Below are positions 1 through 4,669 of a stretch of 9,715 bases of DNA, in pieces (the first letter of the stretch is position 1; the number at the start of each line of letters is the position of its first letter). The notes beneath the pieces were generated by a model. It saw only the letters and a list, made by a program, of their open reading frames with translations. It ran no database searches and had not been told where the DNA came from. The stretch is from NCBI GenBank assembly GCA_050945815.1, contig JBMNTQ010000068.1:1-9715 (forward strand). The letters are read 5' to 3'. Source of the DNA: JBMNTQ01 sp050945815 (GTDB taxonomy: Bacteria; Bacillota; Clostridia; Christensenellales; JBMNTQ01). Both the position numbers and the translations under genes were made by a program.

Positions 1-543
1 GTTTTGGAATACCTACCCAAACCTCCCTGTCCGCCAAAGCCGCCTAGTCCTCCAGAGCCTCCCTGTCCGCCAAAGCCGCCTAGTCCTCCAGAGCCTCCTT
101 GTCCGCCAAAAACTCCCTGTATGCCCCTGGGATGCGGTCCATGTAAGCCCTCGGTCTGTTTTGGGGTCATACCCAAAACGTACGGTTGTAATGAACCATT
201 GCTGTGGAATCAAACCAACGCATGGGGAGGGGTTTCGCTTGACTCCGCAGACTGTTCCGAAATTCAAATGCCACGTACAGGTGATTTTATGGTAGATTTA
301 TATTTGGATACTGGCAACTCAAAATGTTCTTGCGGCAAAGTGAAAATGGCGATCTGCCGTGAGGATAAGGAGCCGATTATAAGAGAAATGGCCCTAAGCA
401 AGTGTGGCTGTGCAGCGCTTTTGCACTCAAGGACCATTGTACAAATGCCGTGCTCCTCTTGTCCTTGTTATACGTCTATTCTCGTATGCGCACCATGCGG
501 AATGCGCATACGGCAGGGACAAATCATTTTTACAGAGTTATAG
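1..543 (+). CDS. Proline- and cysteine-rich protein, probable spore surface/coat protein (5' end may be outside window)
   Basis: The reading frame is open from the first base and stops at TAG 541-543. A TTG at 4-6 is a possible start, but its upstream signals lie outside the window, so the gene may begin earlier. From that TTG it gives 179 residues. Residues 7-38 are a low-complexity Pro stretch built on the 12-residue unit PPCPPKPPSPPE. Residues 40-179 look globular and beta-rich. There are 19 cysteines in all, many as CxC, CxxC or CxxCxC (residues 108-110, 134-136, 150-155, 162-165), suggesting a disulfide-crosslinked extracellular protein. No signal peptide or membrane segment is visible. 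A Pro-rich stalk plus a globular domain resembles the layout of the two collagen-like genes that follow 87 bp downstream, so a spore coat or exosporium role is inferred from architecture and context. I do not recognise a named family. Confidence 0.6.
   Translation, partial: VLEYLPKPPCPPKPPSPPEPPCPPKPPSPPEPPCPPKTPCMPLGCGPCKPSVCFGVIPKTYGCNEPLLWNQTNAWGGVSLDSADCSEIQMPRTGDFMVDLYLDTGNSKCSCGKVKMAICREDKEPIIREMALSKCGCAALLHSRTIVQMPCSSCPCYTSILVCAPCGMRIRQGQIIFTEL
22..111 (+). repeat. 36-bp in-frame tandem repeat (2.5 copies)
   Basis: Two identical 36-bp units lie at 22-57 and 58-93, followed by a partial third copy from 94 to about 111 that differs by a silent change in its second codon. Each unit encodes PPCPPKPPSPPE. 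Identity at the DNA level, including third codon positions, suggests recent expansion by slippage or recombination, so copy number may differ between strains. Confidence 0.9.
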
Positions 544-567
544 ATAACGTTCCGCTACCTATAACCG

Positions 568-600
568 TACATATAATGTAATGAGTAGATATTATATGTA
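568..600 (+). promoter_or_regulatory. AT-rich inverted repeat with -10-like element upstream of the collagen genes
   Basis: TACATATAAT (568-577) and ATTATATGTA (591-600) form a perfect 10-bp inverted repeat with a 13-nt spacer. The left arm contains TATAAT (572-577), also readable as CATATAAT, which resembles the -10 of sporulation sigma-E promoters (CATACAnT). No convincing -35 sits upstream for sigma-A or sigma-E. It lies 30 bp before the first collagen gene, so a promoter or operator role is plausible but unproven. Confidence 0.3.
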
Positions 601-617
601 ACAATAAGATGATTAAC

Positions 618-633
618 AGAGGTGAGATACTTG
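618..633 (+). promoter_or_regulatory. Ribosome binding site that selects the TTG start at 631
   Basis: AGAGGTGAG (618-626) is a good Shine-Dalgarno match. It lies about 5 nt before TTG 631-633 but overlaps the alternative GTG at 622-624, so it can only serve the TTG. The paralogous downstream protein begins MSLPQFP, aligning with (M)SQPSFP from the TTG. Confidence 0.8.
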
Positions 634-1536
634 TCACAACCTTCTTTTCCCGATAATCCCGGTATCACAAGGGATGATGCAGTAAATCAAATATTATCTT
701 CCATCGCTATGGAAGAACTGGGGCTGAGCCATGTTATCAATGCCGAAGGCGAAAAGCTTCAGTATATTCTGGGAACATTGCCTGGAATAACCGGTCCCGC
801 AGCAACCATTGAAGACCTGCTCAATGCCAACGAAAGCATTCAAAATCTTTTACAGAATGCATCCTACAATCAGTTGCTTCTAAGATCCAAAATGCAACAG
901 GCATTGTCCGCGTCGGAGATGAGCGGACCGACAGGCCCTGCTGGTCCAGCGGGGCCTGCTGGGGATCCTGGCGGCCCGACCGGCCCCGCCGGACCGGCAG
1001 GCCCCATCGGCCTCATGGGCCCTGCCGGTCCTCAAGGGCCTGTTGGGGATACCGGGCCAGAAGGCCCTCAAGGGGCAACGGGTATAATAGGCCCGACTGG
1101 CCCTGCGGGAGCTGTCGGCCCGACTGGAACGAATACAACAGCAACCTCCGCTTTCGCGTATGCCTCCGGCACGGCTCTCATCGCTTCGCTAACCGGTACG
1201 CCTGTTCCATTGCCGAACGGTCTCATTCTACCTACCGGCATAACGGTGGATGGAGCCCATACCACATTTACAGTTAACGTAGCCGGCCGCTACCGGATTG
1301 CCTATGCTGTTAACACCACCGTAGCGCTTTTGCTTAGCACACATATTGTGCTAAGTGGTGTGCCAAGTCTCGCTTCCACGGTTGACCCCGTTTTAAGCCT
1401 TTCCAACTATTCCAATGAGATTCTTGTGGATTTGGCAGCGGGCACCACGGTTCAGCTACAGACGGTTGGAGCGGGGATTAATCTTACGCTAGCAACAGGT
1501 GCGGGTGCCACATTAATGATCACCCGGCTTAGTTAA
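631..1536 (+). CDS. Collagen-like (BclA-type) probable spore-surface glycoprotein 1
   Basis: A 301-residue protein starting at TTG 631 (see the ribosome binding site) and ending at TAA 1534-1536. Residues 1-98 are a conserved, mostly helical N-terminal domain with SxPxFPxNPGxTR at its start and SHVINAEGEKLQY near residue 37. Residues 99-165 are a collagen stalk of Gly-X-Y triplets rich in GPT and GPA: five triplets, one extra Gly (codon 970-972), then 17 triplets. The last 136 residues are beta-rich with GRYRIAY and VDLAAGTTVQLQ, like the trimeric TNF/C1q-like head of BclA proteins. Such proteins trimerise and form hair-like filaments on the exosporium; Thr in GPT triplets is a known O-glycosylation site in BclA. 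No signal peptide is visible, as expected for a mother-cell-made spore protein. It lies 13 bp upstream of its paralogue, probably in one transcript. Confidence 0.82.
   Translation: MSQPSFPDNPGITRDDAVNQILSSIAMEELGLSHVINAEGEKLQYILGTLPGITGPAATIEDLLNANESIQNLLQNASYNQLLLRSKMQQALSASEMSGPTGPAGPAGPAGDPGGPTGPAGPAGPIGLMGPAGPQGPVGDTGPEGPQGATGIIGPTGPAGAVGPTGTNTTATSAFAYASGTALIASLTGTPVPLPNGLILPTGITVDGAHTTFTVNVAGRYRIAYAVNTTVALLLSTHIVLSGVPSLASTVDPVLSLSNYSNEILVDLAAGTTVQLQTVGAGINLTLATGAGATLMITRLS
1331..1357 (+). repeat. Intragenic perfect inverted repeat
   Basis: CTTAGCACA (1333-1341) and TGTGCTAAG (1347-1355) are perfect 9-bp arms around the 5-nt loop CATAT, and two more G-U pairs extend the stem in RNA to 1331-1357. 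It lies inside the head-domain region of the first collagen gene. The matching position in the second gene has no such palindrome. Confidence 0.75.
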
Positions 1537-1549
1537 GGGAGGGAATAAT

Positions 1550-2470
1550 ATGTCTTTACCACAATTCCCCTCAAATCCCGGCCTGACCCGGCAGGATGTA
1601 ATCAATCAGGTGATTGCTTCGATTGCATCGGAAGAACTGGCGCTCAGCCATATTATCAACGCTGAAGGAGAGAAAATACAGTATGCTATAGGCTCAATCC
1701 CCGGATTAGCAGAGGATGCTACGATTGCGGAGGTAGCGGAGGTTAACGACGGTGCGGTTGACATGCTGGGCACAGTACTGGAGAACCAGATTGTGCTGAC
1801 CGGGAAGCTGACGCAGGCTTTGCAGGCCCCGGTTATTGTAGGGCCAACAGGCCCTGCTGGCCCCACGGGGCCAGATGGGCCTGATATGGGCCCGGTCGGC
1901 CCGGCCGGCCCCATAGGAATGGCCGGGCCAGTTGGACCCGAGGGACTGCCCGGCCCGGTCGGGGCGGCAGGCGCAACCGGGCCTGCAGGTTTAACAGGCG
2001 ATGTTGGCGCGACAGGTATGACCGGCCCCGCAGGTGCACCTGCGCCTACGCCGCCGCCTTCCGCCACAGCGGGGTTTGCGACCAATACCGCAGGCAGTTT
2101 GATTACCGTGTTGGTGGCGGGAACGAATATTTCTTTCCCCAGTGTACGACTGCTGTCACCGGATATCACTTTGACAAGCGGCAACACTCTTTTTACGGTA
2201 AACACGAGCGGACTATACCGGATATCGTATCATGTTAACACCACAGCCGCCGTTTTATTGGGAACGCGGTTGGTGATCAACAGCGGCAACATCCCTCAAG
2301 CTACCATCCCTCCCGCAATTGCGTTATCTCAGTTTTACAATGAAATTGAGGTAAGCCTTGCGGCCGGTTCCACGATACAGCTGCAAATGTATGCTCCTTT
2401 ATTGGTCGGGGCAGCAACGTTGCTGGGCAACAGTCTGGGTGCGTCAATGATGATCATTCGGCTAGGTTAG
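1550..2470 (+). CDS. Collagen-like (BclA-type) probable spore-surface glycoprotein 2
   Basis: A 306-residue paralogue of the preceding protein. ATG 1550 is preceded by the ribosome site AGGGAGGG, which starts at the upstream stop codon. Residues 1-97 form the same N-terminal domain (FPSNPGLTRQD, SHIINAEGEKIQY). Residues 98-164 are a collagen stalk of five triplets, a single Met insertion (1886-1888), then 17 triplets. A Pro/Ala linker (APTPPPSATA) follows, then a beta-rich head of about 130 residues with GLYRISYHVNTT and SLAAGSTIQLQ near the C-terminus. The role is probably a trimeric exosporium filament protein, as for its neighbour. The stalks have the same length and the same interruption point, so the pair could make homo- or heterotrimers (inference). 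The N and C domains are similar but clearly diverged, so the duplication is not recent. A terminator follows at 2498. Confidence 0.82.
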   Translation: MSLPQFPSNPGLTRQDVINQVIASIASEELALSHIINAEGEKIQYAIGSIPGLAEDATIAEVAEVNDGAVDMLGTVLENQIVLTGKLTQALQAPVIVGPTGPAGPTGPDGPDMGPVGPAGPIGMAGPVGPEGLPGPVGAAGATGPAGLTGDVGATGMTGPAGAPAPTPPPSATAGFATNTAGSLITVLVAGTNISFPSVRLLSPDITLTSGNTLFTVNTSGLYRISYHVNTTAAVLLGTRLVINSGNIPQATIPPAIALSQFYNEIEVSLAAGSTIQLQMYAPLLVGAATLLGNSLGASMMIIRLG

Positions 2471-2497
2471 CGCTTGAAAGAGCGAGTAGGGACGACA

Positions 2498-2566
2498 AAC
2501 AGCACGCTGGGGCCTTGGCCTTTTAGGACACTGCCCAGTATGCTGTTCGTTTTCCTGTATTTTTTC
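2498..2566 (+). terminator. Probable intrinsic terminator of the collagen gene pair
   Basis: AACAGCACGCTGGG (2498-2511) pairs with CCCAGTATGCTGTT (2534-2547), with one C-A mismatch and one G-U pair in 14 positions. A T-rich tail (CGTTTTCCTGTATTTTTT, 2548-2565) follows. It lies 28 bp after the stop of the second collagen gene. The 22-nt loop is long for a classic terminator. Confidence 0.6.
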
Positions 2567-2624
2567 CGCGAGGGGCATCAAGCTATCGTTCCACCATGTT
2601 AGCAGCCGGTATATTTAAGAGGGG

Positions 2625-2930
2625 ATGGTTGTCAACGTATTTTCCAGCGGAAAGGATAATGCCGTATTTTCCAGCATAAAATGCGGCAACGCTTTTTTAC
2701 AGAAATTCTCATGTAGACCAATTACCCTTTCCAGTGAAATACAAACTGCTTTTCTGTTGGATTTTTCCAACTTTCTTAGGCGGTCGAATAATTACACCAA
2801 CAAATATATCGTTGTAAGAGGAAGCATCGACGCATGGCTGAAGCTCGGGCGCAGTGCATACAATGGTGTGCGTGTTCGTGTCCTGCATAATGGCATCATC
2901 CAGTGCAAACGTCCTATCAACAATCAGTGA
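2625..2930 (+). CDS. Hypothetical protein, 101 aa, unrecognised
   Basis: ATG 2625 to TGA 2928-2930, preceded by an in-frame TAA at 2616-2618, so the frame cannot start earlier. The ribosome site is poor: AGAGGGG abuts the ATG with almost no spacing. The residues look protein-like (SCRPITLSSEIQTAFLLDFS, YTNKYIVVRGSIDAW, VRVRVLHNGIIQCKRP), with alternating hydrophobics suggesting beta strands. There is no signal peptide or transmembrane helix. A 13-bp direct repeat, CGTATTTTCCAGC (2636-2648 and 2663-2675), encodes a repeated VFSS. The NNYTNKYIVVRGSI stretch loosely recalls small OB-fold domains, but I would not assign it. It sits alone between the collagen-operon terminator and the convergent tRNA operon. 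It may be a small spore-associated gene or the remnant of a longer one. Confidence 0.45.
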   Translation: MVVNVFSSGKDNAVFSSIKCGNAFLQKFSCRPITLSSEIQTAFLLDFSNFLRRSNNYTNKYIVVRGSIDAWLKLGRSAYNGVRVRVLHNGIIQCKRPINNQ

Positions 2931-2954
2931 GGTTTGTATTCTTTAGTTTATCGT

Positions 2955-2996
2955 AAAAAAAACAAGCCGCCACAATTGCGCCAGGCAAAGGGCGGT
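2955..2996 (-). terminator. Intrinsic terminator-like hairpin on the minus strand
   Basis: On the minus strand, CCGCC (2991-2995) pairs with GGCGG (2967-2971), with an inner TTGC/GCAA stem (2976-2979 and 2985-2988), followed by a run of eight T (plus-strand A run 2955-2962). It faces leftward, beyond the main tRNA terminator. It could be a second tRNA-operon terminator, end a separate short minus-strand RNA, or insulate the convergent ORF at 2625-2930. Confidence 0.55.
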
Positions 2997-3037
2997 CGCT
3001 ATATAGTTGCTATATATCTATGAACTGGTGAATAAAA

Positions 3038-3094
3038 CATAAATCCGAACTCTATGCTAACAGGAAGAACCTGTTGTGAGCAGTTCGGATTATG
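3038..3094 (-). repeat. Long imperfect inverted repeat / stem-loop
   Basis: CATAAATCCGAACT (3038-3051) pairs with AGTTCGGATTATG (3082-3094) as a 13-bp stem with one bulged A. Inside it GCT and AACAGG (3056-3064) pair with CCTGTT and AGC (3070-3081) around the loop AAGAA. Read on the minus strand it is followed by TTTATGTTTTATT, so it could act as a weak terminator there. It lies between two clearer terminators. Confidence 0.6.
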
Positions 3095-3136
3095 TGCTGC
3101 TGGTGCGGGTAACCATAAGGGGCATGGCTTGCGGGC

Positions 3137-3175
3137 AAAAAAATACCGCAAACCATAAAGTATGATTTGCGATAT
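3137..3175 (-). terminator. Intrinsic terminator of the tRNA operon
   Basis: On the minus strand, ATATCGCAAATCATA (3175-3161) pairs over all 15 positions, two of them G-U, with TATGGTTTGCGGTAT (3157-3143) around a 3-nt loop. A run of seven T follows on the minus strand (plus-strand A run 3137-3143). It lies 22 bp past the end of tRNA-Leu. The plus-strand side has no T tract, so it works leftward only. Confidence 0.88.
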
Positions 3176-3196
3176 TAGCTGCCCGGCCTTCCGGGC

Positions 3197-3283
3197 TGGT
3201 GCGAGAAACAGGACTTGAACCTGCATGCCGTTGCCGGCACACGGACCTGAACCGTGCGCGTCTGCCAATTCCGCCATTCTCGC
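3197..3283 (-). tRNA. tRNA-Leu (CAG)
   Basis: Last gene of the tRNA operon. An 87-nt class II tRNA: acceptor GCGAGAA, D arm with GGCAGACGC, anticodon stem CACGG/CCGTG with loop TTCAGGT (anticodon CAG), a long variable arm (TGCCGGCAACGGCA), T loop TTCAAGT, and encoded 3' ACCA. A GC hairpin (GCCCGG/CCGGGC, 3181-3196) follows directly, then the terminator. Confidence 0.96.
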
Positions 3284-3288
3284 AAATA

Positions 3289-3373
3289 TGGTGGATGGGG
3301 GTGGATTCGAACCACCGAAGTCTTTGACGGCAGATTTACAGTCTGCTCCCTTTAGCCACTCGGGAACCCATCC
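3289..3373 (-). tRNA. tRNA-Tyr (GTA)
   Basis: An 85-nt class II tRNA: acceptor GGATGGG, anticodon loop CTGTAAA in CAGA/TCTG (anticodon GTA), a long variable arm, T arm GGTGG-TTCGAAT-CCACC, and encoded ACCA. Only 5 bp separate it from tRNA-Leu, so the two are processed from one transcript. Confidence 0.96.
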
Positions 3374-3388
3374 ATATTAATATACTTG

Positions 3389-3464
3389 TGGAGCTGGTGA
3401 TGGGACTTGAACCCGCAACCTGCTGATTACAAATCAGCTGCTCTGCCAATTGAGCTACACCAGC
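3389..3464 (-). tRNA. tRNA-Thr (TGT)
   Basis: A 76-nt tRNA with acceptor GCTGGTG, anticodon stem GCTGA/TCAGC and loop TTTGTAA (anticodon TGT), T loop TTCAAGT, and 3' TCCA (discriminator T followed by encoded CCA). Anticodon TGT can read most or all ACN codons by wobble. Confidence 0.96.
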
Positions 3465-3477
3465 AAAACCATGAAAA

Positions 3478-3553
3478 TGGTGCCTCAGAGTGGAATCGAA
3501 CCACCGACACAGGGATTTTCAGTCCCTTGCTCTACCAACTGAGCTACCGAGGC
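3478..3553 (-). tRNA. tRNA-Phe (GAA)
   Basis: A 76-nt tRNA with acceptor GCCTCGG, anticodon stem AGGGA/TCCCT and loop CTGAAAA (anticodon GAA), T loop TTCGATT, and encoded ACCA. The 13-bp spacer to tRNA-Thr shows no promoter. Confidence 0.96.
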
Positions 3554-3571
3554 ATGCCTCGCAACTAAAAA

Positions 3572-3648
3572 TGGCGACCCGGAAGGGGCTCGAACCCTCG
3601 ACCTCCAGCGTGACAGGCTGGCATTCTAACCAACTGAACTACCGGGCC
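3572..3648 (-). tRNA. tRNA-Asp (GTC)
   Basis: A 77-nt tRNA with acceptor GGCCCGG/CCGGGTC, D arm TAGTTCAGTTGGTTAGAA, anticodon stem CCAGC/GCTGG and loop CTGTCAC (anticodon GTC), T loop TTCGAGC, and encoded GCCA. The discriminator G is typical of tRNA-Asp. Confidence 0.96.
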
Positions 3649-3661
3649 ATTTCGTAATTGA

Positions 3662-3738
3662 TGGTGGGCCTTCAGGGACTCGAACCCCGGACCGACCGGT
3701 TATGAGCCGGTTGCTCTAACCAACTGAGCTAAAGGCCC
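3662..3738 (-). tRNA. tRNA-Met (CAT), probably elongator
   Basis: A 77-nt tRNA with acceptor GGGCCTT, anticodon stem ACCGG/CCGGT and loop CTCATAA (anticodon CAT), T arm CCGGG-GTTCGAG-style, and encoded ACCA. It lacks the three G-C pairs at the anticodon-stem base of initiator tRNA, so it is not tRNA-fMet. CAT tRNAs modified by TilS to read AUA (Ile2) look similar. The sequence resembles clostridial elongator tRNA-Met, but Ile2 cannot be excluded by eye. Confidence 0.88.
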
Positions 3739-3768
3739 ACGAAGCATCAGCTGTATATACAAAAAAAG

Positions 3769-3843
3769 TGGTGACCCCTAGGGGACTCGAACCCCTGTTA
3801 CCGCCGTGAAAGGGCGGTGTCTTAACCGCTTGACCAAGGGGCC
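3769..3843 (-). tRNA. tRNA-Glu (TTC)
   Basis: A 75-nt tRNA with acceptor GGCCCCT, anticodon stem CCGCC/GGCGG and loop CTTTCAC (anticodon TTC), T loop TTCGAGT, and encoded ACCA. On the minus strand its CCA is followed by CTTTTTTTG in the 30-bp spacer before tRNA-Met. This T run could cause some release of RNA polymerase or aid processing. Confidence 0.96.
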
Positions 3844-3852
3844 ATATAACCT

Positions 3853-3929
3853 TGGTCGGGGTGGAGGGATTTGAACCCCCGGCCCCATGCTCCCAAAGCA
3901 CGTGCGCTACCAAACTGCGCTACACCCCG
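3853..3929 (-). tRNA. tRNA-Pro (TGG)
   Basis: First gene of the operon, just downstream of the promoter at 3955-3983. A 77-nt tRNA with acceptor CGGGGTG, anticodon stem CGTGC/GCATG and loop TTTGGGA (anticodon TGG), T loop TTCAAAT, and encoded ACCA. A false ORF with GVEGFEPPAPCSQSTCATKL on the opposite strand is a common artefact over this tRNA. Confidence 0.96.
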
Positions 3930-3954
3930 TATGCTTCTGAATGCGACGCTAATA

Positions 3955-3983
3955 ACTATACAACATCCAACAATTCTTGTCAA
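3955..3983 (-). promoter_or_regulatory. Sigma-A promoter of the tRNA operon
   Basis: On the minus strand TTGACA (3983-3978) is a perfect -35. A 17-bp spacer follows, then TATAGT (3960-3955), one base from the consensus -10. Transcription would start near 3948, about 20 bp before tRNA-Pro. A strong constitutive promoter fits a tRNA operon. Confidence 0.92.
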
Positions 3984-4400
3984 TATGCATTTCCCGAAAT
4001 TCTTTCCAAGATGATTTGCGGGTTTTTGCTGTAAAGCCGGAAACCATTCTACTATGATTTAATTTATATTTTACCATAAATCAATTAATAATTCATCTAT
4101 TCTTTGTAAATCAAAGCCTACATTTATTTCCCTGTAGATCAAGCCTTATAAAATAAGTTGTCGTACATGGACGATTAGGAAAAGGGTGGCAAAATTCCCA
4201 AATGGCCTGTTTTTATCCGGGCAGAAAGGTTGTTTGTATTAAACAGACAGTTTTCTGTGTATCCCGGGATCGGGAACTACATAGCAGGGCGGCGCATGGG
4301 GGAGATGGAGGCCGGAGCAGACGCCTTATTATAAGGCAGAGAGCTTACGAGACAGCTGACGGCGGAAGCACTTTTGCTTGCGGCAAATCGGAGGATGGTG
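3984..4400. other. Gene-poor stretch between the tRNA promoter and scfA
   Basis: I see no supportable gene here. 3984-4160 is AT-rich and holds an imperfect direct repeat (TGTAAATCAAAGCCT at 4105-4119 and TGTAGATCAAGCCT at 4133-4146). 4160-4400 is GC-richer with small hairpins: ACAG/CTGT (4247-4258), TCCCG/CGGGA (4262-4275), GCCTTA/TAAGGC (4323-4337) and AAGCA/TGCTT (4366-4379). The ORF at 4202-4405 has no recognisable domain or ribosome site. It could be a long regulatory region, an unrecognised RNA, or decayed sequence. Confidence 0.6.
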
Positions 4401-4424
4401 TATAATAATAACTGTATTATTGTA
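4378..4424 (+). promoter_or_regulatory. Putative scfA promoter overlapped by an inverted repeat
   Basis: A perfect -10, TATAAT (4401-4406), lies 17 bp after TTGCGG (4378-4383), a weak -35 matching only TTG. TATAATAATA (4401-4410) and TATTATTGTA (4415-4424) form an imperfect 10-bp inverted repeat around ACTG, spanning the -10 and the likely start point. It could be an operator or an early-transcript hairpin. Confidence 0.5.
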
Positions 4425-4439
4425 GGGAGGATGACTATT

Positions 4440-4580
4440 ATGAAACACATTAAAATTGTGCAAAGTGCCAGCCTGAAAAAATCCGCAGAGAAAGGCGGCT
4501 GTGGCGAATGCCAGGCTTCCTGTCAATCGGCCTGCAAAACCTCCTGTACAGTGGCAAACCAAAAGTGCGCCAAGAAATAA
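4440..4580 (+). CDS. scfA: Six-cysteine ranthipeptide SCIFF precursor
   Basis: A 46-residue RiPP precursor. ATG 4440 lies 9 nt after GGGAGG (4425-4430); an in-frame ATG at 4431 abuts that site and is less likely. The protein begins MKHIKIVQSASLKK and has six cysteines at 21, 24, 28, 32, 36 and 43 in the family pattern CGECQASCQSACKTSCTVAN, a near-exact match to SCIFF. In the studied clostridial SCIFF, a radical SAM enzyme joins Cys32 to Thr37 by a thioether at the Thr alpha carbon; both residues are at the same positions here. Its maturase is the next gene, after a terminator-like hairpin. SCIFF is widely conserved in Clostridia; its role is not settled, with proposals including signalling. 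Confidence 0.96.
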   Translation: MKHIKIVQSASLKKSAEKGGCGECQASCQSACKTSCTVANQKCAKK

Positions 4581-4609
4581 GCGCAAGGGGTGCAACATAA
4601 GGCGTTGTG

Positions 4610-4643
4610 AAGGCAGTAATATCATATTATATTACTGCTTTTT
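4610..4643 (+). terminator. Terminator-like hairpin between scfA and scfB
   Basis: GCAGTAATAT (4613-4622) and ATATTACTGC (4629-4638) are perfect 10-bp arms around a 6-nt loop, followed at once by TTTTT (4639-4643). Upstream AAG can pair into the T run. The lower half of the stem is AT-rich, so termination is probably partial. This would give more scfA than scfB mRNA, a common arrangement when a peptide precursor precedes its modifying enzyme. Confidence 0.8.
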
Positions 4644-4669
4644 CCTGTTAGCGCGGAGAGGTGCGATAG

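Noticed and set aside
13..267. Minus-strand ORF with WRTRRL repeats
   Set aside because: It is the mirror of the plus-strand proline repeat and shows no independent coding signal.
1606..2205. Long minus-strand open frame (199 aa) across the second collagen gene
   Set aside because: Gly-Pro-rich codons (GGN CCN) read as Gly/Pro-rich frames on the other strand too, so long antisense frames are expected. It has no ribosome site, and the plus strand holds clear domains.
3038..3094. Hairpin as a CRISPR-type repeat or insertion-sequence end
   Set aside because: It is a single copy with no spaced repeats, no transposase and no target-site duplication in the window.
2999..3277. Minus-strand ORF beginning MAELADAHGSG
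   Set aside because: It begins inside tRNA-Leu; this peptide type is a familiar artefact of reading tRNA-Leu as protein, and it runs through the terminator.
3716..3913. Minus-strand ORF over tRNA-Pro and tRNA-Glu
   Set aside because: It lies almost entirely within two tRNA genes and their spacer.
3852..4034. Plus-strand ORF with GVEGFEPPAPCSQST
   Set aside because: A well-known false ORF antisense to tRNA-Pro, and its downstream part runs through the tRNA promoter.
4174..4222. AGGGTGGCAAAATTCCC as a T-box antiterminator
   Set aside because: Only GGGTGG matches; the essential TGGNACCGCG continuation and a terminator/antiterminator pair are missing, and no aminoacyl-tRNA synthetase or amino-acid gene follows.
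4202..4405. 67-aa ORF upstream of scfA as a possible yajC remnant
   Set aside because: It has no hydrophobic N-terminal helix, no YajC-like residues and no ribosome site. It runs through the scfA promoter.
4374..4439. N-terminal extension of SCIFF from an upstream start
   Set aside because: The extension overlaps the promoter and Shine-Dalgarno; the family begins at MKHIK, which fits ATG 4440.
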